Positions 1-11,327 are shown, numbered from the stretch's first letter. The stretch is DNA of 64,000 nt from Porodaedalea pini (GCA_002794775.1 NBAY01000009.1:248001-312000), one strand, 5' to 3'. Notes: generated by a model not told the origin, from the letters alone. Numbers and translations are program-made.

Positions 1-1843
1 TAGTACTGCCTCTGCCTTCTCCCAATCCCCGCACCCACTCTCGGTGCTGCAGCAAGCGGCGTCTCGACCGTTGAAACAGCCCCAAATCCCGAAGACATAT
101 ATACCCTGCAAAAGCAAACTACGTGGTGTCCCTGGTCGGTGAGTCAAGCATTCCCATTATCGGTAACCTTCCGAGGCGCGCACGCAAAGTCGATAGATAA
201 ATTGATTTTGTCCTGTTTCTGTAAACTGACGTGCTCAATTCTAGATCAAGCTGTGAAAATCCTGACCGAAATTTGGCGCCCCAAGAACATCCCGGTCGTC
301 TTTTCGACTCAGAAAGATATCACGGTGGTGACGAAACAGTCGTTATCTCTCCCTTCTCAACTTCAACCACTAAAACGTCAATTGATTCAACTTTCCTCGC
401 CCCGTTCACCCATCACGCTTTCCTCGCCCCTTCCTCCTGCCGCCTCCGACCCACCACACGCTTCAACATTGACGTTAGCCGTTTTCCCATCCGCCTTTCT
501 CGCTGAGCATTCGGCAGCAGCGCCGCAACAGTCGTGTCCGAGAAGGATCTCGTTCCGATCAAAACATTCATACAGGAGGTCCTCCGCCGTTCACGCACAA
601 CATGCAGCGTCCTGCATTCGGCGCTCTCTACATCGAGGCGGTTAGAGGGAAGGTGCCGGAGCTCGTGGAAAAAGAGAGGCTCGGCACGGGAGTGAGAGGC
701 GAGCCGGAATCAGATAAGAGGATCGTAAAGGAAGACGAGGCGTCTGCCTCGTCGAAGGTGAATACCTCTTTGGACACGTCCAACCTCTGCAGCCTTCCGA
801 CAGAACTGATGTCAATGGATCCGTTCGACGCATCGTGTGGTAGACGGTTCTCCAAATGGACGCTTCGTTTCTATTAACTCAGCAGATGCAGACTCAAAGG
901 CAGTCTAACGACAAGCACCGTAAGATTCCGGCAAAACCGCTCACGCCGCTGCCACCTCTGCCATCGCGGCTTCTTTGCCCGCGGCGCACCTTCCTCGCCG
1001 CGCTCATTCTAACATCAACATTCTTACAGGATCGATGCTATTCAAATCGTTGGACGCTGCGAACGCGCACTCGGCGATGTGCTTGGGTGGCATCTCTGGG
1101 TCGGCAAGGGCTCTACGCCGCCGCAGGAAGAGAACTCGCGCAGTATGCAATGCACGAAAAGCGAGGGTACAATCGCATTTGGATCGTCTCCGGTTTCTGC
1201 AATGCGCAACGCGACACACTTCCCGAGTCCACCCTTGTCAGACGCAGGCGCAAGCCCGGAGTTTGGCCATGAGGCAGGGATGGCAAGTAGAGCACTTGGA
1301 TGTGCTGCGACGCTACCAGATGATGCGGCAATGCGGAGCGTGCTGCCCCGCTATCGATTCCCAGGATCGTTGCCGTTCTCGTTTGCAGGTCCACCTCTCG
1401 CGGTCATTGCAGCGCATCAGCACGCGGCGCTCAGTGCACAGCAAACATTGCTTTCTTCTGCTTTCACATCACGAACGCTGTTGTCTTCCGATCTGACGCC
1501 TTTCCCAGTCGAAGAGCCGACACCACGCCTTTCGTACTGGCCGCTCTGACTTGGTGAATCAACGTTCCAGACACCGAGTGCGGCGTTGTGCAGCTACAAT
1601 TATAGTTATAGCTACAACAACAGCGCCAATGGCGTGTGGAGTACCGCACAGAGCACCGACTCGTCCGACTCGGGCTCTAGTGTCGGGTTTGAGGCCGTCG
1701 CAACACCGCCAGACATGCCTGTGGCCGTGCGGCTTGCAGGTGTGTCGGCTGATGGTGCCCAAGGCAATGCCATGGGCTCCAGCCTGGGTGCGGCGAAGGG
1801 CCACCAATTCAGACCCGCCGACGAGTCAGACCCGGTTGCGTGA
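1..1843 (+). pseudogene. Disabled PHO80/PCL-type cyclin gene (partial at window start)
   Basis: The pieces read as a fungal Pho85-type cyclin: an EKDLVPIKTFIQEVLRRS helix near 551-604, then ALYIEAVRGKVPELVEKE, a proline-rich linker, LCPRRTFLAALIL near 977-1014, a RCYSNR motif, and GDVLGWHLWVGKG, followed by a Ser/Pro-rich tail with a CAATLPDD motif. A good intron is visible at 139-244 (GTGAGT..CTAG). The pieces lie in different frames. There is a TGA at 504-506, an apparent one-base loss near 627, shifts near 840-860 and 1045-1070, and another TGA at 1547-1549 that interrupts an otherwise open frame running on to 1843. These cyclins activate Pho85-like kinases in phosphate or morphogenesis control; this copy should not. 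Family assignment rests on recognising the cyclin-box pattern. Some breaks could be unrecognised introns, but the two stops are hard to splice away. Confidence 0.68.
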
Positions 1844-1900
1844 TACGCGCAGGTGCTCTCCGTGGGCAGTCTTGAGGACAGGACCGCGACCCGCAGCATA

Positions 1901-2827
1901 GGCGGAATTGGGAACGGAAACAGGATTAACGGTTAGGGACAGGTGTCCATGTCAATGCCCAGCTTCACGAGTGCTGGTCTCGAGCCTCAGTTTGGACTCG
2001 GTGGTTGTGAATAGGCTGTTACTATTGAACCACTTCGGACTTGAACCGAACCGAACTGAACTTCCTAGAAATATCTGAAATATAAGTGGACTATCAGACA
2101 ATAACACTAGTACTATGATGAATGCATTACACTTGAGACATTAGACTTCTGAAGGGTATACAAGTGACATATAATATGAGAAAAATAAATGTTCATTTCC
2201 TGTAAGCATCTATCTAAGCTGTATTTACCTTCTATCCTAATAAGTATCTGACATGCAGACTGACATACTGACACTGAACATATAAACCTGTGAAGAGCCT
2301 TTCGGCTTCATTGTCAGGCATACTCAGTAGAATAAATACATTACAGCTTGGACATCAGACTTTTGGAGTGCATATAATCAGAATACAAAATGATAAAAGT
2401 ATAGTATATTTTTTGTAATTATCTATCTGTCTTGTATATGCCCTGTATTGCACCAAAACTCTTGTAACGAGCTTGTATCCGACTCGAAGACATTTTGGCA
2501 CATGACAAGCTGACTAACAGACTTATATTACCTTACAAGGTGTACAAGGCTATACAGGCGACGCGACTTTTTCGTGATGGGTTAGTGCGTGGAGGTATGC
2601 CGCACGCGGTAGACGTGTTCGCCGATTGAGGGTCTACTCAGTACTCAGACTCATACCTACACCACACATGAGCTTTCTTCGTTTGATCTTTGCCTCTACT
2701 TTCAGTGTAATCTTCCCGCCGAACTGGTTCTATAAGCCACTGAGGTGAGCGTGTACAACCGTGCCAACATACACCAGGAAGCTGAAGCCAGACCAACAGT
2801 GAAGAGAGAGACGCAGAAGACAGGGAT
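1901..2827. other. Intergenic region between cyclin relic and A1
   Basis: AT-rich and non-coding by eye. It holds a diverged direct repeat (listed separately). A possible upstream non-coding exon of the next gene ends near 2705 after a pyrimidine-rich CTTTCAG. No RNA gene was recognised. Confidence 0.5.
2121..2445. repeat. Two diverged direct repeat copies of about 110 bp
   Basis: The segment 2121-2230 and the segment 2335-2445 align over most of their length. For example, AATGCATTACACTTGAGACA matches AATACATTACAGCTTGGACA, followed by similar AT-rich sequence and a shared TATCTATCT block. The copies are about 214 bp apart. No target duplication or inverted ends were identified, so whether they are transposon ends or a local duplication is open. 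Confidence 0.5.
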
Positions 2828-4041
2828 ATGCATAACAGGACTAGAGCAGTCAACCCGCTCGAACCTTCGTACCCTCAACCGCGGCCACGGAGACGTCTTG
2901 ACTCTTCATCGAAATCCCGTCGAGAGGATGCGTCGCGAAATAGGTATGCTCTGCACATCTTGGATGAGAAAACAAAATTTATCCCATCCTGCCTCACCTA
3001 GAAATTCCTGGCGCCAGAGCATGAACTTTGGTAGCATACAGAGCAAAGTCTCGTGGATTCCGAACTTTTTATGGAGCAGAGATGGACGTCGGAGAGAGGG
3101 CAAAACTCGGGTTGAAGACCGAACCTTGCCGCCCCTTTTGGAAACTCAAGACGAACCGCGCATTCACGACGACCGCAGCAGACGCCTGTTTCAAGACAGA
3201 CTCGACCTTTGTGCAGAAACCGACATGATCAAAGAATGTGAGGCGCTGAATGATAAAATTGCCAATACGGCCCTATCACTCGTCGACGAATGGTCGCAGG
3301 CACCGACGGTGTCTCGTAGACGTGGAAGTCATACATCAGTACCATTGATCACAAGTGATCAAGAGTACTTGCAAACCGCCTTCGGAGCTACGCTCTTTCA
3401 TTTGGTCAGACATGCAAGGTCATCGCCGCCTTCCATTAACCTTCAAGATCGGGTGGCAGACGCGCTTCAAGCGTTGGCGGTCTTCCTTTCTTTTCACATT
3501 ATCTCGCAGACATTCTGTCCAGGTCTTTCTCAACCTTCTGATGTCGAAATGCAAGAGATTTTCAAGGATATGCTTTCGCAAGGTATGTTGTCAACAAACT
3601 GAGTAAGCTGCTAGATGCTTGATAACCAACGTTTGTAAAGAGCCTCGAGCAACGGCACTTCGATGGAGAGCACTGACTTACGTGTATTCAAACCGAAAGT
3701 CTCCTGTAGAGAAGTTCACAGCGGACTATGTCGCAACAATGGCGCATTACTTTTCAGCTACGTTTATGCTCGCTGGCGAAAAGGATTCGTCGGCGTTTCT
3801 GTCGAGGATGCGCAAAGCTATCGCGGAGAGCGAGGTCGTTGAATGCGCATTACGGTTCTCGGAGAAGCTCGAGACAAGCTTTTTCTCTGTTTATCTTGAT
3901 GCATACTTTGTAGAAGCAGGTCTATCGTTCCGAGAAGACACCATGGACAGTTCTGGCCAGGGCCAGGAACGTGAGGTGCCCGAAAGAAGCCCCGTGTTGT
4001 GCACGGTCGAGCTCGGACTTCGCGAGATTACTTCTGGATAA
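2828..4041 (+). CDS. Partner-family protein A1 of the Hsp70-like cluster (unknown function)
   Basis: Three exons, 2828-2943, 3002-3582 and 3641-4041, give 365 residues. The splice sites (GTATGC..CCTAG and GTATGT..AAAG) match those of paralogue A2. I do not recognise the family. The N-terminus is basic and Pro/Arg-rich. A shared block follows: WSRDGRRRE, then RLFQDRLDLCAETDMIKECEALNDKI, then an ALQALAVFLSFHIISQTFCPGL helix region, then (exon 3) EPRATALRWRAL, a LAGEKDSSAFLSRMRK helix, and a C-terminal strand-rich part ending CTVELGLREI. The protein looks soluble and mostly helical. The TAA at 4039-4041 is followed in the same frame by ILLKPKVML, which matches the true C-terminus of A3, so this gene appears shortened. 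It converges on the Hsp70-like gene at 4505. The start ATG is the first in a frame open from 2786. Confidence 0.78.
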
Positions 4042-4504
4042 ACCACTCGGGAAGCTCAAGGAAGGATTCTGCTGAAGCCGAAAGTGATGCTCGAGGTAAG
4101 CAACTTCACCTCGCTTAAATGTCTCCAGACTTCATCATCACTCCGTCAGCAGTACTGAAATATTACCGTGTATTCAATGGTGGAGCGGAGGTCCTTGCAA
4201 TGTCAGCGATAATGCTCATAGACTCGTATATTCTCCTTTTATCATGCATCTCATTCAGTCCTTGTATTTTTTGAGTCATGATTGACATACATCCGAAGGT
4301 AACGTCCATCGTCTGGGAGGGTCGGTGCGTACATGTACTATACAAATGCGAAACAAAAAGAAGTAAAGCGATGCAAAAATTATATACATGTAGAACATTG
4401 CAAATCAAGGAAGAGACTATGGTCCTCTGTCCTCCTCGTAGAAAATAGTCGCCGGGCCGCTACAAGGGAAATTAGACCAGAAGGGCGAGTCGTTGAACTA
4501 CTCA
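4042..4504. other. Convergent intergenic spacer A1 / Hsp70-like 1
   Basis: It holds the untranslated remnant of the A1 C-terminal segment (4066-4095, followed by a GTAAGC that resembles a lost splice donor) and then AT-rich 3' regions of two converging genes. No additional gene is evident. Confidence 0.5.
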
Positions 4505-6828
4505 CTATTTCGTTTCACCCTGGAAAAAGCATCGTCAACCCGCACTGTAGTTTAGAATGAATGATGTTTCTTACCTTATCTACCCATTTAATCCTCGCTT
4601 GCAGCTCCGTCGTTCCAAACATGATCTCGACCTCGAACTTGACCTGCCAGGATTTCTTGGCTTTTCCTGAACAAATGGCCTCGCCGCTGGTTCGACACAT
4701 ATCTGAGAGGTCGGCTTTGACGGTACATGCGACGCGAAACAATTCTACCCAAGTACTATCAGCGTCAAACGTGCTGTCGCTAATGTACAGATGCACACTT
4801 TTGTTTTCGTCATACCATTTCGGCTCCGGAAGTGGACCGTCGTAGCAATACAGATCTCCGGAAAAGGATGCAGCCTCTCCCGTCGACTTGAAATACTTAG
4901 CATACACATCGGAAACCCGATACGACTCTTGTATTTCAGTATTCTGGAAGAAAATGAGCAAATTTGGATTCACAGTGTAGGTGTACCCACCTTTTTCACA
5001 ATAGTACTGAAAGCATATGGGACCATCCGCTGGCCGTTAGCATTCATATGCGTTAGATGTGCTCGCCTCGCATGTTCGGGGTTGGATGACGAATAAGCTA
5101 CGCTACAGATCGCTCCGTAGGACGCTCTAGTGACACGACTGATCACTGTATGCTCCAAAAAGTATTGGACGTCACCATTAGCAACAGCTTTTGATCTGGA
5201 ATAGAAAATAAATTACGACCGTTCTCCGAAACAACAAGTGCGAGCACCTACAAATTAATGTCGGGTCGGCTGACGTCAATACCATCGTACTTCAGACCTT
5301 CTTTGAGCTTTTTAAGTAGCCAAGGACTCGATCCAAAGCCGCCTGCTAACCAGACAGGCTAATGGAATAAGCAAACATTTCCTGTCGAGTAACTCTCCAG
5401 ACGATATCTACCATTGGTTTGCCTCCGCAGCATTCTACCTGTTGTCTGATAGACTTGAGTGCTTCGTTGATAGAGAAGTCAAAACATCCTGCAAGCTCTG
5501 TTCTGCAGACGTAGTCTCAGTATAGAAGGAACTTTGACAGAAGATAATTTTTTTCTACGAGCTTACCCATCAATTCGCAGAGAACCTCTCCTGATACCTA
5601 GTGCCGAATTGTTTTCGCTGCGACTTCCGATATGCAACCAAGCGACCTTCGCCGCGTCTTTGAACTCTCGCTTCGTTGTATTTTCAAACGCGTCATTGAT
5701 TGCTTCATCCAGGATCTCCGGGTTATCGTATTGAGAACCCTGCAGATGTTCTGCATTTCACAATTATCAAGACAGATAGTAGACAGTATGTCACTGTCGA
5801 CCCACTCTTGAGAAGTTCCCGTGCCTTAAAATTGACGAATATTGAACCCGCGAAGCAGCCTGGATTACTACTGGTTAATAAACTGAAATACAGTAAATCA
5901 TGATACGCACAATCAGATGAAGTCAATTCCTTGAGCCGAAGCGGCGATGTCTCTATAACCTCGTAGGATGTCATATCCAAGGTGCCTCCACCCGCATCGG
6001 CAATTATGAAACGATATCCGGAATGTAAGTTAGCAGGGCATAAGCCGCCAGCTAGACAAGCCAGAGCGCTGGCCTCGCCCTCTGTGACGAATTTTAATCG
6101 AGCGCGGCCAGAGGTGCTATCGTCTATCAAACCCCCGAGAATCGCTGCTTGGCGCAGGCGCTGCTGAGGTAGACCGGCCCATCCATTCGGATGACTGAGA
6201 ATGAAGGTCGCACGGTCTGCGACTGCTTGAAGGAGCTCCTCTCCGTCCGTGTGATGATTCTCGATGAATTTGATAGTCTCGTCGTAGAGGTACCGCAGAA
6301 AATCGCCCATGACTTGTGTTGCAGTCATTGGTGAAGGTAAAGAGCCTAGCCTCAGTTCATGCGTAACAATATTCATATTGGCTGGTCTGAGATGCATCTT
6401 GAAGCTATTTTTTGTTATACAGATGTCAGTCCTTATTCCGGGATCAAAAACAAAATAATACTTACTGTTCAACCTTCGTCCAACCTTCGAAGTCTGCCTC
6501 ATGAGTGACACTCTCAGTGACTGCCGAGGCACCAGCTGCTCTCAGTTGCAACTCCCTGTCGTAATACATGATTGAAGGTATCTTGCTATCTCCTGAAGTC
6601 TGATCCGTGAACCTACATAAGACATCTTATGAGTTAGCGATCAAGGATTAAGCGGAACCTGACATACCTTGTCACAGGCTGGACTTCGGGTATCTCGTTG
6701 GGTCTCAAAAGAGCGTATGATACGCCGCTGAACATTGTGCCAACGTCGATTCCTATAACGATTCCTGCCTGAGATCCATCATAAGGCTGAGGATTCAGGA
6801 GTCGAGAAGGCTTGCATACAGTACTCAT
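4505..6828 (-). CDS. Hsp70-like (HSPA12-type) ATPase 1
   Basis: Eleven exons on the minus strand: 6668-6828, 6466-6612, 5911-6404, 5806-5859, 5567-5750, 5439-5502, 5252-5358, 4991-5195, 4799-4943, 4575-4744, 4505-4519. Together they encode 581 residues. The actin-like ATPase signatures of Hsp70 are present: phosphate-1 GIDVGTMFSGVSYA (residues 26-39), the family motifs SHPNGWAGLPQQ and FVTEGEASALAC, phosphate-2 IADAGGGTLDM, and adenosine motif PVWLAGGFGSS. The C-terminal part (ISRVTRASYG; FEVEIMFGTTELQARIKW) replaces the usual substrate-binding domain, as in the fungal HSPA12-like group. The second Thr of the usual GTT is Met. The 54-nt intron 4745-4798 is in frame, so an 18-residue longer form is possible. 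The ATG at 6828 is the first in frame. It is paired head-to-head with A2 and tail-to-tail with A1. Client and role are unknown. Confidence 0.88.
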
Positions 6829-7175
6829 AGAGCCTAGCAATCAGTATGTGGAGGTGATTGGCTTCAGTCAATGTAGCGACACTGGGCATCAGTAGACGTG
6901 AGTTCAGCGTTTGAAGTGAGTTTAGAGCGGAGCTTCGTACCTTGAGGCCCATGCTATTAATATTGTTAGCGTGCGCGTGTATCCGGCGTGTTCATCACAT
7001 CGGTCTCACAATGTCATGGAGTTTCTACGAGTGATATTCACCTTCACCCTATCCCTCATCCTCTCTCGCAGATAAACGTATTTATCTCTGGCGTGCGTGC
7101 GTCTCTCTCTCAATACAGAATCCAGACGAGTTGACGCAGACAAACAGTATACAGGAACATACTGAGCCACAAACC
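6829..7175. promoter_or_regulatory. Shared divergent upstream region of Hsp70-like 1 and A2
   Basis: A 347-bp gap separates the two divergent ATGs, so both promoters must lie in or overlap it. I see AT-rich stretches (for example around 6955-6970) but no motif I can name. The same head-to-head arrangement recurs between Hsp70-like 2 and A3. Confidence 0.55.
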
Positions 7176-8455
7176 ATGCCTCTCGCCAAGCCACACGCAA
7201 GTGTTCCAGGACAGCCTGAATACACACAAGAGCCTCAGAGGAGAACACAGGTTTCGTCGAAAGTTCGAGATGCGCCACGCCGGTATGTTTTGGTGATAAA
7301 ATCTCCTATCAACCTGACCACATAAGGAAAATCGGCTTTCTTTTTTCAGAGCATCCAGGTGCTTCAGCATCCTCTCAGACAAATCGCTTCAAAATTTGAG
7401 GCTTCGCTGGAGCAAAGATGGCCGTCGAAAAGAGGATAACCCACAAGCTGTACAGAGTAAAGAGCATCGGCCCGGGCGGCTGCCGCCTGTCTTGGAAAAG
7501 CAGAACGAACCGATTCGCGCCCATCCTGAGGCAATTAGCATTCGCAACGACCGCAGCAAACGTCTATTCCACGACAAACTCGATCTTTGTGCAGAAACCG
7601 AGATAATTAACGATTGCGAAGCGTTGAACAACAAAATCAACGAGGCTGCCTTGTCCCTCGTTGAAGAATGGTGCAGGGCTCCAACATTATCTCATAAACG
7701 TCGACGGTTCACAGGAGATGCCGTATCCTTGAGCTCTTATGATCAAGAATACCTGAAAGATGTCTTGGGCGTTAAGCTTTTCGCTTCGATCAAGCATTTG
7801 AGGTCGTCGACGCAATCCGAAGATCTTCAAAATCGGATAACGGATGCACTTCAAGCTTTAGCGGTTTCCGTTTCTTTCTACATCATCTCGCAGACATTTT
7901 GTCCGGGTCTTTCACATACTGCCGACGTCGAAATGCAACAGACCTTTAAGCACATGCTTTCGCAACGTACGTTGTCGTTCCATCGACTGCACACACACAA
8001 GTTAATGACAATTTGTTTTCACATAAGAGCCTCAGGCAACTGCACTCCGTTGGAGAGCACTAACTTACGAGCATTCCAGCTGGGATACGACCGTACAAAC
8101 GTTCGCGGCAGATAATATCACCCACTTGGCGCATTTCTATTCGGCTATATTCATCCTCGCAGGCGAGAGGGACTCGTCGGCATTCCTATCCAGAATGCGG
8201 CAGTTTGTTGTGGAGAACGATATCGTCGAATCTGCGTTGCAATTGGCGAGGAAGCTCAAGACGAGCTTTTTCTCTGTTCACCTTGACGTGTCTATGGTAA
8301 AACCGGGGAATGTCTTCCGCGAAGATGCCATGGATCGTCTTGACGCGGACGAGAATAACGATACTTCCGAGAGGCGCCTTGTGTCGTGCACACTTGAGCT
8401 AGGAATTCGCGAGATACTTTTTCCTGCGCAAGAAGGAAGGGGAGAATACTGTTAA
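7176..8455 (+). CDS. Partner-family protein A2 of the Hsp70-like cluster (unknown function)
   Basis: Three exons, 7176-7282, 7350-7966 and 8028-8455, give 383 residues. It is the closest paralogue of A1: WSKDGRRKE, RLFHDKLDLCAETEIINDCEALNNKI, a LQALAVSVSFYIISQTFCPGL region, then after the conserved intron QPQATALRWRAL, ILAGERDSSAFLSRMRQ and LKTSFFSVHLD, ending in CTLELGIREI. Intron positions and phases equal those of A1. The N-terminus (from ATG 7176) is Pro/Gln-rich and poorly conserved. Near the end the frame slips relative to A1 and A3. The sequence that would encode ILLKPKVVF (from about 8444) is present but out of frame, and translation stops at 8453-8455. The gene is divergent from Hsp70-like 1 and convergent with Hsp70-like 2. 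No membrane segment or known catalytic motif was seen. Confidence 0.78.
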
Positions 8456-8936
8456 AACCAAAAGTGGTGTTTGTAGTGAGCGATGTCGTTCTCATCTATC
8501 TCGGACCTTTCTGACGTCGAGACAGCAGTGAGAAAGGTTGCATACGTGTAACTGCGATTCCTTCACAAGTGAAAGGCTCAGGAATGATTGAGGCTGTTGT
8601 ATTGGATTATACTGTTTGCGTGTACGTATGCTCTCGCTGCGGAAGTAGAATGAATGTTTCGCATATTATAGGAGAATTATTTACTACCTGAATGAACAAC
8701 GGCCGAAACTATACAACTGAAACAGTCAGCAGCAACTCTTGGCTAATCGCGGAGAGAACATGTCAAAGGAAAGAAGAAAAATGAACCATAGCAGTGAAAC
8801 GGGACGGAAACCTCGTAAGCAGTAGAAACGTGAAACACAATCACTTGAGCCAGTCTATCTTTACAGGCCCACTTCGGTGGTTGGGAGGAGTGGTGAGACG
8901 CTCGTAATGCCAAGTTGAATGCAAAAAATTAACTTA
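8456..8936. other. Convergent intergenic spacer A2 / Hsp70-like 2
   Basis: About 480 bp lie between the two stop codons. The first 25 bp still resemble the lost A2 C-terminus, ending at a GTGAGC that may be an ancestral splice donor. The rest looks non-coding. Confidence 0.5.
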
Positions 8937-11327
8937 CTATTTTATGACTCCCTAGAAATAGCATGTTAGCATGTTAACATGAGATCGTAAAGAAACGCGA
9001 CGAACCTTTTCCTCCCATTTAATCCTTGCCTCGACCTCTGCTGTTCCGAACTTCAGCTCTATATCAAAGACCACATTCCAATGAGGGCCAAGAATCGGCG
9101 TCAGGAAAGCCTCAAGCAAAGAGGAAGCCTGAGTTGGTTCGCGACACAAGGAAGAAAGGTCCGCTTCCAGTCTGCACACTGTTCGTATTGTTTCTGCTCG
9201 ATGTTTGTAAGTCTATCCTCTGATGTGTGAGGCCTTCTCTCGGCACACCTTTATTCTCATCGTACCAATATGGTACCGGAAGGTCTCCGTCGTAGCAGAG
9301 AAGCTCTGTGGTGTAATGCGCCGCGCTCTCCTTGGAATAGAACTTCTTACTATAGCTCCTGCTGCACGTCTTTCCTACTTCGATGGTCGACCCCTGTGGC
9401 ACGATGTAAACGACTCTGAGTCAGCGGATCGGTAGTATGGACTCGCCTTCTCGGCAATACAGTCGAATATTGGGCCGATGAATGTACCGTTGACTCTACG
9501 TTCAACAAGTTCTTGCTTGCTGCAGTGGTCGGGTCGCCGGGGATCGAAGCGAGTATAGCAATCTGTTCCATAGGATGTCTTGCAGACTCGAGCTACAACA
9601 AGCTGGTCAAGATAGTGCAAAACAGCACCATTGGCGACAGCTTTGGATCTGGCGAAGAACGGTTATTCCTTACAGTCGCTTATGTTGTTCAATTAGCCTG
9701 ACTCACAGATTTGTATCGGGCGTCTGAATATTGATCCCATTTTGCTCAAAGGCCTTTCGGAGTTCTTTCAGGAGGTATTCACTGGAGCCGAATCCTCCGA
9801 CTAGCCAGACAGGCTTTGAAACAAGTGAGTAAATAGAAGGGTTAAAAATAATCCAACGATACCGTTGTCTTTTCATTACTGTGACTCGCAGAAAATTGCC
9901 CACGAATAGAGTCGACCATTTCAGATACAGGATCATCGAAGCATGCAGACAACTCTTCGCTAAAGATAGGTTAGACCTTCAAGGTCTTACCAAAAATCTC
10001 GTCGACGTACCGACTTAAGAAAAGAAACCCTGCTGAGATACCTAGTTTTGCGTTGTTTTCTCGACGACCTCCAACTTTCATCACTCCGTCTGCTTCTCCA
10101 GTGAACTGTCTCTTCGTGGATACCTCGAACTCGTCACTTATAAAAAAATCGAGTGTTTCCTCGTCGTCATACTTGGAATTAAGCAGTTTCCCTATACGAT
10201 AAAAGCTTTTAACCCAATGTTCACATTAGGAGCGGCCAATAAAATTACTCTGCAGCAGATGCTTTCCGTGCATGTTCACGAATACAGAGCCGGCAAAGCG
10301 ACCTTTCCGTTATTTCAATTTAACAGTTGGCTAAGAAGATAAGTGGAACTTACAGTCTGGTGGTGCGCACTCCTTTAACTGCAAAGGCGACGATCCCAAC
10401 ACTTCGAATGTGCTCATATCCACAGTACCGCCTCCAGCATCAGCAATGATAAATCGGAAGCCTCGCTGTGCAGTGCAATGTACCTCAAGTTTTCCAGGTC
10501 GTGCTGAGAGACTGAACTCACCTTGAAGGTGGCCGGGCCTAATCCACCTGACAAGCAGGCCAGCGCACTTGCTTCTCCCTCAGTGACAAACTTGATGCGC
10601 TTGCGGCCCTCAGAAGAGTCTGGAACGAGTCCGCCCAGTACTGCACTGGCGCGGTAACGCTGCTGAGAGTAACCGGACCAGCCATTAGGGTGACCAAGGA
10701 CGAATATAGCTTCGTCCTTGATCTGACTCCAGAGATCTTGTTCTCCAGTATGAGCATTCGCTATGTACCGTCCAGTCTCATCCACAAGATAACGCAAGAA
10801 ATCTCCCATAAGTTGCTCGGCGGTCTTTCCTGGTGGAAGATCTCCAATCTTCAGCCCGTTTGTTTCTAGTTGCTGACCAGGAGGGCGAAGGTGCATTTTA
10901 AAGCTGAATTGAATGTCAGTAGACTATATGGCACATGCGAGGCAATGCCGTTAAGGAGTACACACTGCTCAGCTTTAAACCATCCTTTTTCTGTAGCCTC
11001 GCCGATGACCATATCTCTCGTGGTAGATGCGCCTATGGCCTTGGGGACTGCATCATCATTCAGGTCATAGTATATGACCGATGGGATCTTGCTGTCCCCA
11101 ACAGACTGGTCTGAAAATCTGTGGACGTTTAAGCCTTTCAAGTTGGCATTATACTGAACAGGTTCGGCTTACTTAGTTACAGGTTGTATATGTGGAGGCT
11201 CGCCAGGACGAAGTATAGCATACGAAACACCGCTGAAGGTCGTCCCCACGTCGATACCGATTACGACTGCAGTCCGCGTCCCAGAGTACCGTTTTTGTCT
11301 AAGGGAGCGAATGTCATATGAAGACAT
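8937..11327 (-). CDS. Hsp70-like (HSPA12-type) ATPase 2
   Basis: Twelve exons on the minus strand: 11173-11327, 10966-11118, 10522-10903, 10354-10465, 10249-10302, 10011-10191, 9863-9959, 9707-9813, 9447-9648, 9249-9393, 9006-9193, 8937-8951. Together they encode 596 residues. It is paralogous to Hsp70-like 1. The first two exons total 308 nt in both genes. The 494-nt exon of gene 1 is split here into 382 and 112 nt by one extra intron (10466-10521). Exons of 54, 107, 145 and 15 nt are identical in length. Motifs are GIDVGTTFSGVSYA, LGHPNGWSGYSQQ, FVTEGEASALAC, IADAGGGTVDM and PVWLVGGFGSS; the C-terminus is FDIELKFGTAEVEARIKW. All three nucleotide-binding motifs are canonical for the group. 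The intron 9394-9446 has a GC donor (AAG|GCGAGT). The gene is divergent from A3 and convergent with A2. Substrate unknown. Confidence 0.88.

Noticed and set aside
413..1899. Minus-strand open frames across the cyclin relic
   Set aside because: They are antisense to segments with clear cyclin motifs and have no coherent domain or splice structure.
2114..2460. CRISPR-like or tRNA-related repeats
   Set aside because: Only two diverged copies; CRISPR arrays do not occur in fungal nuclear genomes and no cloverleaf was visible.
7006..7382. Minus-strand frames near the A2 5' exons
   Set aside because: They overlap the well-supported A2 exons and show no known motif; probably shadows.
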